Shown in pieces: positions 29,633-38,810 of a DNA stretch of 64,000 bases. Numbering within the stretch: position 1 is the first letter of the stretch; each line of letters opens with the position of its first letter. Below the pieces are notes generated by a model. It worked only from the letters and a program-made list of their open reading frames with translations, did no database searches and was not told the origin of the DNA. Made by a program: the position numbers and the translations under genes. Source of the DNA: Pseudonocardia sp. C8 (GTDB lineage: Bacteria; Actinomycetota; Actinomycetes; Mycobacteriales; Pseudonocardiaceae); the NCBI RefSeq assembly GCF_014267175.1, contig NZ_JACMTR010000002.1:2381501-2445500 (forward strand). The letters run 5' to 3'.

Positions 29633-31575
29633 CCACGATCGCACCCGAGCCGCTGCTGCGTGACCTGCCCGACGACGTCTTCGCCGAGCGCTACGACTGC
29701 GACCGGTTCACCGCATCGGTGCTGTCCAACCGGCTTCGCTACGCCGCCCAGCACGTGACCACCGGGCTGCTGCACCGGGCCTTCTCGCCGATCATCGCGC
29801 TCTGCTACGACTTCGCGGCCTGCGTGTGCGGACCGCCGGAGCAGGACTACGCGATGAGCGCGGTGACCAACGGCCTGTCGATCTTCCTCGGCACCATGTC
29901 TGCCGGGGTCAAGGTCGCGGTCGAGGAGTACGGGCCGGAGAACCTGCAGCCCGGTGACCTGCTGGTCTGCAACGACGTCTACCGGATGGGCAACCACTAC
30001 AACGACGTCTGCTTCATCCGGCCGGTGTTCCACGAGGGCCGGATCGCGAGCTTCATCGCGCTGCGGGCCCACCAGCTCGACGTCGGCGGTGTCGCGCCCG
30101 GCGGGTTCTCGGCCTCGAAGCACAACATCTACGAGGACGGCCTGTCGATCAGCCCGCGGCTGCTCTACCGGGCCGGGAAGCCGGTCCGCGAGACGTTCTC
30201 ACTGATCTTCGACAACGTGCGGATGGCGGAGATGATGCTCCCCGACTTCCACACGATGCAGGGCTGCTGCACCCTCGGCGAGCAGCTGATCCAGGAGATC
30301 ATCTCCCGGTACGGGATCGAGGCCTACCTCGGCAGCCTGCGGTACAGCTGCGACGCCTCGGCCGAGAGCATGCGCCGCGCGTTCGCCGCGCTGCCCGACG
30401 GCGACTGGAGCGGCAGCGGTTCGCTGGACGCCGACGGGGTCGACGCCAGCGAGGAGTACACCGTCACCCTGACCCTCAAGAAGCGAGGGGAGAAGGTGGA
30501 GGTCGACTTCAGCGGCTCCTCGCGGCAGGCGCGCACCTGCATCAACGCCGGGGCACTCGACGCCAAGACCGCCGTCGGGGTTGCACTGAAGATGCTGCTC
30601 TCCCCGGAGAGCGAGTTCACCTCCGGCACGTTCCGCGGCGTCGACCTGGTCCTCCCTCCCGGCTCCATGGTCAGCGCGCTTCCGCCGGACGGCGCGGTGT
30701 TCTGCTACTACGAGGTGTCCGCGCTCATCAACACCGTGCTGTTCAAGGCACTCGGGTCGGTGCTCGGCGAGGCGGCGCTGGGTGGGGACTTCGGGGCCGC
30801 CTACGTGCACAACGCCAGCGGTGTGCACCCGGACGGCACGCCGTGGTTCTGCGCCGCGCTCGCGGGCGGCGAGCACGGGCCGCGCGGCGGTTCCAGCGCC
30901 GGTGACGGCGACGGGTTCTCCTGCAGTTACGTGTTCAACCTGATGTCGCCATCGTCGGAGTCGCTGGAGGCAGACTTCCCGTTGCGGATCATGCGTCGGG
31001 AGTTCGTCCCGGACACCGCCGGGCCCGGACTGAACCGGGGCGGGGCCTCCGTCGCCAAGGACGTCCTCTACACCGGTCCCGGGCAGCACCAGGCGATCCC
31101 GCTGCGGTTCCGGCACGCGGCCGGGGTCGGGGTCGACGGCGGCCGGGACGGCGCCCTGGGCGGAGTCTGGATCTTCGGTCGGGACGGCGCGCCCACCACC
31201 GGCGCCGACACCTTCATCGGGGTCGGTGAGCAGGACTACGCCGCCGCCACGGCGGTCGCGGGAACGCTGGACCCGGAGACCAAGGCCCCCGATCCGCAGG
31301 GGGAGTACTTCTACTACGCGCGCGAGGCCGTCTGGAACTCCGCGGCCGGTTCGACCTGGCGCTACCTCACCAACGGCGGCGGCGGGTGGGGTGACCCGTT
31401 CGCGCGCGATCCCGAGCGGGTCAAGCGCGACGTCCGCGACGAGTACGTGACGATCGAGGGCGCGGAGCGGGAGTTCGGCGTCGTGATCACCGGGGACCCG
31501 CACAACGATCCGGAGGGGCTGCAGGTCGACGTCGCCGCGACCGAGGCGCTCCGCGCGAAGCGCCGCGATGGCTGA
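29629..31575 (+). CDS. Hydantoinase/oxoprolinase family subunit B (HyuB; ketone-carboxylase alpha-like)
   Basis: 648 residues, ATG overlapping the HyuA stop. HyuB markers include SPIIALCYDFAACV, GDLLVCNDVYRMGNHYNDVC and SGSSRQARTCINAG. GPGLNRGGASV and TNGGGGWGDPFARDPERV come near the C-terminus. It is the partner of HyuA and carries the metal-dependent half of the reaction. Length is between oxoprolinase B proteins and acetone carboxylase alpha. The last 8 bases overlap the next gene, which encodes a molybdenum hydroxylase subunit, so both functions are co-expressed. Confidence 0.92.
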   Translation: MTTIAPEPLLRDLPDDVFAERYDCDRFTASVLSNRLRYAAQHVTTGLLHRAFSPIIALCYDFAACVCGPPEQDYAMSAVTNGLSIFLGTMSAGVKVAVEEYGPENLQPGDLLVCNDVYRMGNHYNDVCFIRPVFHEGRIASFIALRAHQLDVGGVAPGGFSASKHNIYEDGLSISPRLLYRAGKPVRETFSLIFDNVRMAEMMLPDFHTMQGCCTLGEQLIQEIISRYGIEAYLGSLRYSCDASAESMRRAFAALPDGDWSGSGSLDADGVDASEEYTVTLTLKKRGEKVEVDFSGSSRQARTCINAGALDAKTAVGVALKMLLSPESEFTSGTFRGVDLVLPPGSMVSALPPDGAVFCYYEVSALINTVLFKALGSVLGEAALGGDFGAAYVHNASGVHPDGTPWFCAALAGGEHGPRGGSSAGDGDGFSCSYVFNLMSPSSESLEADFPLRIMRREFVPDTAGPGLNRGGASVAKDVLYTGPGQHQAIPLRFRHAAGVGVDGGRDGALGGVWIFGRDGAPTTGADTFIGVGEQDYAAATAVAGTLDPETKAPDPQGEYFYYAREAVWNSAAGSTWRYLTNGGGGWGDPFARDPERVKRDVRDEYVTIEGAEREFGVVITGDPHNDPEGLQVDVAATEALRAKRRDG

Positions 31576-33928
31576 GACGGCCCGCGGGTCGATCCTCGGG
31601 ACCCGCGTGCGGCGGGTCGAGGACCTGGAGCTGATCACCGGGGCGTCGACGTTCGTCGGCAACCTGGCCGTCGACGGCCTGCTCCACGCCGTGTTCGTCC
31701 GCTCCCCGCTGGCCCACGGCCAGGTGCTCGGCATCGACACCGCTGCGGCGGTGTCGATGCCGGGCGTGGTGGCGGTGTTCACGGCTGCGGATCTCGACCT
31801 TCCCGCCCACCACTTCCACCGCTTCATGGTGCTGAACCCGGCGATGGCCCGACCGCCGCTGGCGGTCGACCGGGTCCGGTTCGCCGGCGAGGCGGTGGCG
31901 GTGGTCGTCGCCGAGTCGCGGGCCGCGGCGGTGGACGCCGCCGAGCTGGTGGAGGTCGACTACGACCCGCTTCGGGTCGTCGTGGACCCGGAGCAGGCCC
32001 TGGAGCCCGACTCCGAGCCGCAGTTCCCGGAGCACGGTTCGAACCTCGCTGCCGGTCTCCGCGCCGCCGACGGGCCGGACCCGCTCGCGGGTGCCGACGT
32101 CGTCGTCCGCGCCCGGATGGTGAACCAGCGGCTCGCCGTCGTGCCGATGGAGGGGGACGCGATCGTCGCCGACCCGTCCGGTGACGAGGCCCACGAGCTG
32201 GTGGTACACCTCGCCACCCAGCAGCCGCACGGCGTCCGCGACCAGCTGTGCGAGGTACTCGGACTCGAGCGAGAGCGGGTCCGTCTGATCGCGCCGCACG
32301 TCGGCGGCGGGTTCGGCGCGAAGGCCGGGCTGCTCGCCGAGCACACGGTCGTGATCGGCGCGGCACGCGCGCTGGGCTGTCCGGTCGCCTGGGTGCAGAC
32401 GCGGTCGGAGAACATGGTGTCGATGCCCCACGGCCGCGGCCAGGTCGCGTACTACGAGCTCGGGTTGACCAGGTCCGGGCGGATCACCGGGCTGCGGGCC
32501 CGGGTCGTCGGCGACGCCGGCGCCTACGCCGGATTCGGCGGTGCGCTGCCGATCCATCTCACGTACCTGATGGCATCCGGGGTCTACGACATCCCGGTGG
32601 TCGCCTACGACGCCGCGGCCGCGGTGACCAACACGACCCCGACGGGTGCGTTCCGCGGTGCCGGGCGGCCCGAGGCGGCCGCCCACCTGGAACGGATCAT
32701 GGACATGGCCGCCGTCGAGCTCGGGATCGACCCGGTCGAGCTCCGTCGCCGCAACCTGCTCGCTCCGACGGTGTTCCCGCACACGACCCCGACCGGGGCG
32801 ATCTACGACAGCGGCGACTACGACAAGCCGCTCCGGGAGGCGTTGCGCCTGGCCGGCTACGACCGGCTCCGCGCGGAACAGCGCACCCGGCGGGAGAACG
32901 GCGACACCGTGCAGCTCGGTGTCGGCGTCGCGGTCTACGTGGAGATCACCGCGGTCGGAGCGCCCTCCGAGTACGGCTCGGTGCATGTGCACCCGGACGG
33001 ATCGGCGACGGTCTCGGCCGGGACCTCCGCTCACGGGCAGGGGCACGCCACGTCGTTCGGCATGATCGTCTCGGACACACTAGGCATCCCGCTGGACCGG
33101 ATCAGCTTCGTGCAGTCGGACACCGCGGCCGTTCCCCGCGGTGGCGGTACGGGCGGGTCACGCTCCCTGCAGCTCGGTGGTAGTGCCGTGTCGGGGGCGG
33201 CGCACGCCGTGCTGGAGCAGGCCCGCCGGCATGCGGCGACGATTCTCGAGGCGGCCGTCGACGACATCGAGCTCACCGCGGACGGTGCGTTCGGTGTGTC
33301 CGGGGTGCCGTCGGCGACGGTGACCTGGTTGCAGGTCGCCGCCACGGCGGCCGAGGCGGGGGAGGAGCTCGTCGCGGGCATCGACGTGACCCAGGACGGC
33401 TCCACCTACCCGTTCGGTGCCCACGTGGCGGTCGTCGAGGTGGACACCGACACGGGCCGGGTCACCCCGCTGCAGCACGTCGCCGTCGACGACTGCGGCC
33501 GCGTCCTGAACCCGCTGCTGGTCGAGGGGCAGCAGCACGGCGGACTCGCCCAGGGCATCGCCCAGGCGTTGTGGGAGGAGGTCCGCTACGACGAGGAGGG
33601 GCAACCGGTCACCTCGACCCTGGCCGACTACCGGATACCGAGCGCCGCGGACCTGTTCGGGTTCGACACCGCGACGACCGAGACCCCGACGCCACTCAAC
33701 CCGCTGGGTGCCAAGGGGATCGGCGAGTCGGCGACGATCGGCTCCACGCCCGCCGTGCAGAACGCGGTGGTGGATGCGTTGGGCCACCTCGGTGTACGGC
33801 ACATCGACCTGCCGTGCACCCCGGAGCGGGTGTGGCGGGCCGTCCAGGACGCCCGAGCCGGGTGCCTCGCCGATCCCTGGCGGGAGCCGCCCGCCGCGTT
33901 CGCGGACCTGCCGGTTCGCGGAAGCTGA
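31568..33928 (+). CDS. Xanthine dehydrogenase/CoxL-family molybdopterin-binding subunit, orphan copy 1
   Basis: 786 residues. It starts GSILGTRVRRVED, has the molybdopterin segments HVGGGFGAKAG and AFRGAGRPEAAAHLE. QGHATSFGMI and the C-terminal catalytic Glu in AKGIGESATIG are present too. The active-site loop AFRGAGR resembles form II CoxL rather than the Cys-containing form I of true CO dehydrogenase, so it should hydroxylate an aldehyde or N-heterocycle at the expense of water. No FAD or 2Fe-2S subunit gene is adjacent. The near-duplicate at 43381 is also orphaned; the only small and medium subunits in the window are at 52261-53669. Confidence 0.92.
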   Translation: MAETARGSILGTRVRRVEDLELITGASTFVGNLAVDGLLHAVFVRSPLAHGQVLGIDTAAAVSMPGVVAVFTAADLDLPAHHFHRFMVLNPAMARPPLAVDRVRFAGEAVAVVVAESRAAAVDAAELVEVDYDPLRVVVDPEQALEPDSEPQFPEHGSNLAAGLRAADGPDPLAGADVVVRARMVNQRLAVVPMEGDAIVADPSGDEAHELVVHLATQQPHGVRDQLCEVLGLERERVRLIAPHVGGGFGAKAGLLAEHTVVIGAARALGCPVAWVQTRSENMVSMPHGRGQVAYYELGLTRSGRITGLRARVVGDAGAYAGFGGALPIHLTYLMASGVYDIPVVAYDAAAAVTNTTPTGAFRGAGRPEAAAHLERIMDMAAVELGIDPVELRRRNLLAPTVFPHTTPTGAIYDSGDYDKPLREALRLAGYDRLRAEQRTRRENGDTVQLGVGVAVYVEITAVGAPSEYGSVHVHPDGSATVSAGTSAHGQGHATSFGMIVSDTLGIPLDRISFVQSDTAAVPRGGGTGGSRSLQLGGSAVSGAAHAVLEQARRHAATILEAAVDDIELTADGAFGVSGVPSATVTWLQVAATAAEAGEELVAGIDVTQDGSTYPFGAHVAVVEVDTDTGRVTPLQHVAVDDCGRVLNPLLVEGQQHGGLAQGIAQALWEEVRYDEEGQPVTSTLADYRIPSAADLFGFDTATTETPTPLNPLGAKGIGESATIGSTPAVQNAVVDALGHLGVRHIDLPCTPERVWRAVQDARAGCLADPWREPPAAFADLPVRGS

Positions 33929-33949
33929 GCGTGCCGCCACGAGTACCGG

Positions 33950-33975
33950 GCCCTGGCGGACTGGCGCTCCAGGGC
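33950..33975 (+). terminator. Possible terminator hairpin after molybdenum hydroxylase copy 1
   Basis: GCCCTGG (33950-33956) and CCAGGGC (33969-33975) are perfect 7-bp arms around a 12-base loop, 22 bases after the stop at 33928. There is no T-run. It lies before the AT-rich promoter of the next gene and could separate the two units. Confidence 0.35.
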
Positions 33976-34019
33976 GCAGGGTGGCCGCTCCAAGGTTGCT
34001 CGAGCTCGCCATCCAACGG

Positions 34020-34050
34020 TAGATTAAGTAAAATATTTAATACTTGGAGG
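34020..34050 (+). promoter_or_regulatory. AT-rich promoter/operator before aldehyde dehydrogenase 34057
   Basis: AAGTA-AAATATTTAA-TACTT (34026-34045) is an inverted repeat with perfect 5-bp arms around a 10-base AT core. It is followed at once by the ribosome site GGAGG (34046-34050) and ATG 34057. A candidate -10 TAGATT (34020-34025) lies 18 bases after TTGCTC (33996-34001), which would put the transcription start inside the repeat, an ideal repressor position. The same architecture occurs at 43311-43330. Promoter assignment is by eye. Confidence 0.6.
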
Positions 34051-34056
34051 TAGCGG

Positions 34057-35556
34057 ATGCCGACGAGCGTGCGGGAGGCCAGAGAGGCGCTGCGGGTCGA
34101 GGCCGGCCGGCTCTTCATCGGTGGTGAGTGGGTCGACTGGGACGGACCGAGGTTCGACCAGCTGCACCCGTCCGACAACACCGCCGTGGCGAGCATTGTG
34201 GAGGCCGGCGCCCGAGGCGTGGATGCTGCGGTGGGCGCTGCTCGCTCCGCGTTCGACGACGGCCCGTGGCCGCGGATGCCGGCGCAGGACCGGAAGCGCG
34301 TCCTGCAGCAGTTCATCGAGCGCATCTTCGAGCTCGAGGACGAGCTGGCGGAGCTGCAGACGCTCGACAACGGGATCCCCATCTCGTTCGGTCGCGGCTC
34401 ACGGGTGTCCGGCCGGGCGGCGGCCAATGTCTTCGACCACTACGCCGGCTGGGCCGACAAGATCAACGGCGAGACCTACCCGCAGTTCACGAGCGCCTCG
34501 AACATGCACTACATGTCGTACCGGGAGCCGGTCGGCGTGGTAGGTGTGATCCTGCCGTTCAACGGGCCGATGCTGACGTTCGCGACGAAGGTCGGTGCGG
34601 CGCTGGCGTGCGGTTGCACGGTCGTCGTGAAACCGTCGGAGTACACCAACCTGGCCGTCACGAGGCTGGCGGAGATCATCGCCGACAGTGACCTCCCGCC
34701 CGGTGTGTTCAACCTCGTCACCGGGGCCGGCGAGGCGGGCGCTGCGCTCGCGACACATCCTGGTGTGGACAAGGTGACGTTCACCGGCAGCAGCGCGGTG
34801 GGGGAGTCGATCGTGGCTGCGAGCGGCTCGAACATGAAGCGGCTGTCCCTGGAGCTCGGTGGCAAGAGCGCCGCGCTGGTCTTCCCGGACACGCGGAGCG
34901 TGGAGCGGACGGCGTCGACGCTGATGGGGCTGTGCTCCACCTTCCTGTCCGGGCAGATCTGCTCGACCCCGAGCCGCGCGGTCGTGCACCGGTCGATCGT
35001 GGACGAGTTCGTCCATCATGCCACCAACCAGGTCAAGCAGATGCGGTTCGGGGACCCCTTCGATCCCGCCACGACGTCCGCGCCGTTGATCTCCCGCCGG
35101 CAGCAGCGACGCGTCCTCGACTACATCGAGAGCGGCGTCGCGGAGGGTGCGACGCTCGCGTTCGGCGGCGACGCTCCCGGCGGTGACCTCGCGGACGGCA
35201 ACTGGGTCAACCCGGCCCTGTTCACCGACGTGACGGCCGACATGCGCGTCGTGCGTGAGGAGATCTTCGGCCCGGTCCTCTGCGTCATCCCGTTCGACAC
35301 CGAGGAGGAGGCGATCCGCATCGCGAACGACAGCGAGTACGGTCTGGCGGGGTGCGTGTTCTCCACCGACGTCACGCGTGCGTTCCGGGTCGCGCGTGCG
35401 ATCCGGAGCGGCTCCATCGGGATCAACGGCTACGCGAGCGTCCCGAACGCGCCGATGGGTGGGGTGAAGCGGTCGGGTGTCGGTCGCGAAGGTGGCTGGG
35501 AGTCCATCGAGGCGTTCACCGAGCTGAAGACCATCAACATCAACTTCGACGCATAG
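34057..35556 (+). CDS. Aldehyde dehydrogenase family protein
   Basis: 499 residues, strong GGAGG six bases upstream. Catalytic Glu in [11 protein letters not shown], Cys in SGQICSTPSR, and APMGGVKRSGVGREGG near the C-terminus. By eye it is closest to the aldehyde dehydrogenase at 49246 (shared GGEWVD, YYG/YAGWADKI, EEIFGPVL.VIPFD), less so to those at 6477 and 23129. It has its own AT-rich promoter but sits just after the molybdenum hydroxylase gene. The pair could process the same aldehyde by two routes. Confidence 0.93.
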   Translation: MPTSVREAREALRVEAGRLFIGGEWVDWDGPRFDQLHPSDNTAVASIVEAGARGVDAAVGAARSAFDDGPWPRMPAQDRKRVLQQFIERIFELEDELAELQTLDNGIPISFGRGSRVSGRAAANVFDHYAGWADKINGETYPQFTSASNMHYMSYREPVGVVGVILPFNGPMLTFATKVGAALACGCTVVVKPSEYTNLAVTRLAEIIADSDLPPGVFNLVTGAGEAGAALATHPGVDKVTFTGSSAVGESIVAASGSNMKRLSLELGGKSAALVFPDTRSVERTASTLMGLCSTFLSGQICSTPSRAVVHRSIVDEFVHHATNQVKQMRFGDPFDPATTSAPLISRRQQRRVLDYIESGVAEGATLAFGGDAPGGDLADGNWVNPALFTDVTADMRVVREEIFGPVLCVIPFDTEEEAIRIANDSEYGLAGCVFSTDVTRAFRVARAIRSGSIGINGYASVPNAPMGGVKRSGVGREGGWESIEAFTELKTININFDA

Positions 35557-35561
35557 CGGAT

Positions 35562-35578
35562 CCCGGCTGACGGCCGGG
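35562..35578. terminator. Candidate hairpin between convergent aldehyde dehydrogenase and cupin genes
   Basis: CCCGGC (35562-35567) and GCCGGG (35573-35578) flank TGACG right after the aldehyde dehydrogenase stop. A second imperfect hairpin (GGGCGGGC against GCCTGCCC) lies near 35605-35627. The rest of the 271-bp interval to the cupin stop holds nothing recognisable. Confidence 0.35.
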
Positions 35579-35827
35579 GGCGCGTTCTCGGTACCGGCTC
35601 CCGGGCGGGCGGCGACGCCTGCCCGCGTCGGCTGCCCGGGCCGCAGCGCATCACCATGCTGCCACCGACACCGAGGGCCGTCCGGTGACCGCCGTGACCG
35701 TCCTGCATCGATCAGGACGTGATGCGGTTCCGCGTGACGAAGCGGAGCGGCGGGGTGACGTCCTCGTCGCTGTCGTGGAGGTCGACGTCGGTCGTGTCTC
35801 GACCTGTCGGGCGAGGAAGGCGCCGGG

Positions 35828-36322
35828 TCAGGAAGACTTCTGCTCGGTGTACATGTCGAAGTTACCTCCGAAGAACGCCCCGCGGCCGACCGGCTTCGCC
35901 CTGGTCACCGCGCAGAACATCACGGCGGGCTCGTCGCCGGTGGCCCGCCAGCTGTGCACGACACCGCGATCGATCACGATGTCGCCCTCGCTCAGCGAGA
36001 CCGGGCCGGTCTCGAGCTCGAGCGTGACCTCGCCCTTGATCACGATCACGTAGTCGATGCTGTCCGTGGCGTGCCAGGCGGAGGGCTGGCCCGGAACAGC
36101 GGTGAACATGAGCAGGAAGCTGGAGGCGTTGAACGCGTCGGTCGTGAACGGCTCGGCTCGCTCGTCGTTGCGGCTGTTGTCCACCGGGAAGTCATCGGTC
36201 CGCCACAGAACGACCGGGTCTCCGTCAGCTCCGGGCACCTGCTCCACCGGGGAGTCGGAGATGACGCAGGACTTCTCTTCGTTGTTGATTCCGGTGACGA
36301 CGCGGCGGTTCTTGAAAGACAT
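35828..36322 (-). CDS. Cupin-domain protein
   Basis: 164 residues, ATG 36322 with AGAGGAG upstream. The cupin barrel is seen in WHATDSIDYVIVIKGEVTLE (motif 1 with His and Glu-type positions) and GDIVIDRGVVHSWRATGDEP (motif 2 with His), so a metal site is plausible. The N-terminal 90 residues form an extra domain. Small cupins of this kind act as isomerases, dioxygenase-like enzymes or sensors; the sequence does not decide. It lies downstream of the NDMA-type ADH gene in the same direction (114-bp gap). Confidence 0.85.
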   Translation of the reverse strand: MSFKNRRVVTGINNEEKSCVISDSPVEQVPGADGDPVVLWRTDDFPVDNSRNDERAEPFTTDAFNASSFLLMFTAVPGQPSAWHATDSIDYVIVIKGEVTLELETGPVSLSEGDIVIDRGVVHSWRATGDEPAVMFCAVTRAKPVGRGAFFGGNFDMYTEQKSS

Positions 36323-36436
36323 TGCACTCCTCTTTCAGGTGATTGCGGACTGATCTTCGACCCTGGTCGGGGCGCCCGTCGGCGACGAGCCGACTCGGAC
36401 TGCGACCGTCCGTTCCGGATGGTGTGCGCTGACGCC

Positions 36437-37573
36437 CTAGTCGTGGAGGATCACTCCGCGAATGATCTTGCCGTCGATCATGTCCTGGTAGCCCTCGTTG
36501 ACGTCTTCGAGGCGGTAGGTCCTGGTTCGCAGCTCGTCGAGCTTGAGGATTCCTGCGTCGTAGAGCCGGAGCAGTTTGACGATGTCGTAGTGCGGGTTGA
36601 GGGTGCCGAACATCGAGCCCTTGATGGTTTTCTCGTACTTCGTCATGACTGCGCCCGATACGTGGATCGTCAGGTCCTCGGGGGCGCCGAGACCGGTCAC
36701 CACGACCGTGCCGCCCTTGCCGACCACGTCGAACGCGTCCTGGACGACCTTCTCGCGAACGACGCCGACGGTGACCAGGGCCTGGTCCGCGCCCTGGCCC
36801 CAGGTGATCTCGTTGACCTTCTCGGCAGCCTCCACCGGGTCGGTGAACGCGTGGGTGGCGCCCAGCTTCAGCGCGGTCTCCCGCTTGAACTCGACCGGGT
36901 CCACGACGACGACGTACTTCGCGCCGGCGTGCGCGGCGCCCTGTACCGCGTTGATCCCGATCCCGCCGACCCCGTAGACGACCACGGTGTCCCCGACATG
37001 GACCGCACCGGCCGACGTCGCCGTGCCCCATCCGGTGGGCACCCCGCAGCCGACCAGGACCGCGGACTCCAGCGGCAGCCAGTCGTCGATCTTGATCACC
37101 GACTGCTGCTGCACCGTCGCGTACCGGGAGAAAGTGCCGAGCATCGCGATGCTGCCGTATCCACGACCGTCGTCGTCGGTGTACCGGAACTTCCCGTCCG
37201 GGAACGTCCCGTCCATCGAGTTCGCGCCCCAGTCACAGAGGCTGGTACGGCCGGTCGCGCAATACCGGCACGCACCGCATGCCGGCATGAAACTGCACAC
37301 GACGTGGTCGCCGGGTGCGAGACGGGTGACCCCTGGCCCGACGGCCTCGATGACGCCGGCGCCCTCGTGGCCCACGACGATCGGTTTGCGACCACCGAGC
37401 ACCGGTGTCCTCCCGTCCTTGACACCGTCGATCATGTGGAAGTCCGAGTGACACAACCCGGACGCCACGAATCGGATCTGGACCTCGTTCAGCCCGGGAT
37501 CGGCAACGTTGAGTTCCCGCAGCGCGAATTCGGCACCGCCCTGGTCGACCACCGCAGCAAGGGTTCTCTTCAT
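36437..37573 (-). CDS. NDMA-dependent-type zinc alcohol dehydrogenase (second copy)
   Basis: 378 residues from ATG 37573, chosen because GAAGGA sits 7 bases upstream; an in-frame ATG at 37591 has none. Zinc ligands: ASGLCHSD, VGHEGAG, VGCGVPTG; structural Cys set in ACGACRYCATGRTSLC. Cofactor loop GVGGIGINAVQGAAHAGA. By recall this is a close match to the Rxyl_3153/NDMA-dependent group whose physiological electron acceptor is mycofactocin. It is paralogous to 12706. A predicted TetR site lies 148 bases upstream of the start, shared with the divergent hydrolase gene. Confidence 0.9.
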   Translation of the reverse strand: MKRTLAAVVDQGGAEFALRELNVADPGLNEVQIRFVASGLCHSDFHMIDGVKDGRTPVLGGRKPIVVGHEGAGVIEAVGPGVTRLAPGDHVVCSFMPACGACRYCATGRTSLCDWGANSMDGTFPDGKFRYTDDDGRGYGSIAMLGTFSRYATVQQQSVIKIDDWLPLESAVLVGCGVPTGWGTATSAGAVHVGDTVVVYGVGGIGINAVQGAAHAGAKYVVVVDPVEFKRETALKLGATHAFTDPVEAAEKVNEITWGQGADQALVTVGVVREKVVQDAFDVVGKGGTVVVTGLGAPEDLTIHVSGAVMTKYEKTIKGSMFGTLNPHYDIVKLLRLYDAGILKLDELRTRTYRLEDVNEGYQDMIDGKIIRGVILHD

Positions 37574-37720
37574 GAGCGATTCCTTCGTCATCGATACCGT
37601 GACCTGGGCGCGGCGGCGACCGCCACCCGGCTGCCGGCGTCACCACCAGCGGTCCCGCCGGACCGAAGATCGACCACCACACCGGGTGAGCGTCTGCGAG
37701 GCATCGCGTTCGGTGTGAGT

Positions 37721-37740
37721 TTTCTAGCAGGTGCTCGAAA
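37721..37740. promoter_or_regulatory. Predicted TetR operator between ADH and hydrolase genes
   Basis: TTTCTAGCAGGTGCTCGAAA; its reverse complement matches 20613-20632 at 18 of 20 positions. It is nearly palindromic (TCTAGCA against TCGAGCA). It is centred in the 304-bp interval between the minus-strand ADH (start 37573) and the plus-strand hydrolase (start 37878); nothing else recognisable is in this interval. Confidence 0.7.
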
Positions 37741-37877
37741 GCTGCGCAACGCTCTGCCCTACGTGGAGTCGAGAGAGAGGGGGAGGGAAGTGTCCCTGCC
37801 GTCCGTCAGCCGGGGGGCGGAGAGTGGACGTCGGAGCGGGGTGGACCCCGGATCGATGCGACAGGAGAACGACGGAC

Positions 37878-38795
37878 ATGCAGACGACGGACGTGACCTT
37901 CCCCAGCGCGGGTCTCGCTCTGGCAGGGATCCTCTTCACCCCCGACGAGGCGGTGCCCGGCCGGATGCCCGCGATTGTGGTCTCCCACCCGGGTGGCGGC
38001 GTGAAGGAGCAGACCGCGAGCATCTACGCGCGGCGGCTGGCCGAGGCCGGATACGCCGCGCTGGTGTTCGACGCCGCGTACCAGGGCGAGAGCGAAGGTG
38101 CGCCACGCGGGCTGGAGAATCCCTTCCAGCGTTCCGAGGACGTGCGCGCGGCGGTCACCTACCTCACCACCCGTGACGACGTCGACCCCGAGCGGATCGG
38201 AGCGCTCGGTATCTGCGCCTCCGGTGGCTACGTGCCGTTTGCCGCGCAGACCGATCACCGGATGAAAGCGGTCGCCACGGTCAGCGCCGTGGACATTCGC
38301 AGCCTGCTCGTGGAGGGCCTCGGCCGGACGCAGGGGCCCGAGGTGCTGCAGGGCCTGCTCGAACAGGCCGGTGCGCTGCGGACCGCGGAGGCCGGCGGTG
38401 CGGCCCCGGCCGTCCTGAACTGGGCTCCGGAGGGCCCGGAGGGGTTGGAGGAGGCGCCGACGCTGTACCGGGAGGCGCAGGACTACTACCGGACCCCTCG
38501 GGGCGGACACGAACGGTCGACCAACGAGTGGCCGCTGCGCAGCATCGACCAGATCGCGCAGTTCGATCCGTACGCGATGATCGATCTGATCGCTCCGCGG
38601 CCGCTGCTGATGATCGTCGGGTCTGATGCGGACACCGCATACTTCAGCCGGGAAGCGGTCGAGAAGGCGGCCGAGCCGAAGGAACTGTTCGAGATCGACG
38701 GTGCCACCCACGTCTCGCTGTACGACCGCGACGAGCACGTGACCCCGGCGGTGGCCAAGCTGACCGACTTCTTCGGCAAGCACCTCGCCGGCTGA
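37878..38795 (+). CDS. Alpha/beta hydrolase of the dienelactone-hydrolase-like group
   Basis: 305 residues from ATG 37878 with AGGAGA upstream. The nucleophile elbow is GICASGGY, in which the Cys takes the place seen in dienelactone hydrolase (GxCxGG) and the following Ser is an alternative. SHPGGGVKEQT is the oxyanion side, IVGSDADTAYFS the acid region and GATHVSLYD the His. Members act on esters, lactones or halo/aryl compounds. It shares the operator-bearing interval with the NDMA-type ADH and probably works with it. A strong terminator follows. Confidence 0.85.
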   Translation: MQTTDVTFPSAGLALAGILFTPDEAVPGRMPAIVVSHPGGGVKEQTASIYARRLAEAGYAALVFDAAYQGESEGAPRGLENPFQRSEDVRAAVTYLTTRDDVDPERIGALGICASGGYVPFAAQTDHRMKAVATVSAVDIRSLLVEGLGRTQGPEVLQGLLEQAGALRTAEAGGAAPAVLNWAPEGPEGLEEAPTLYREAQDYYRTPRGGHERSTNEWPLRSIDQIAQFDPYAMIDLIAPRPLLMIVGSDADTAYFSREAVEKAAEPKELFEIDGATHVSLYDRDEHVTPAVAKLTDFFGKHLAG

Positions 38796-38810
38796 CGGCC
38801 CCGATGGCGG

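Noticed and set aside
37573..37591. Earlier ATG start for the second NDMA-type ADH
   Set aside because: No ribosome site before 37591, whereas 37573 has GAAGGA at proper spacing and gives the family's usual N-terminus.
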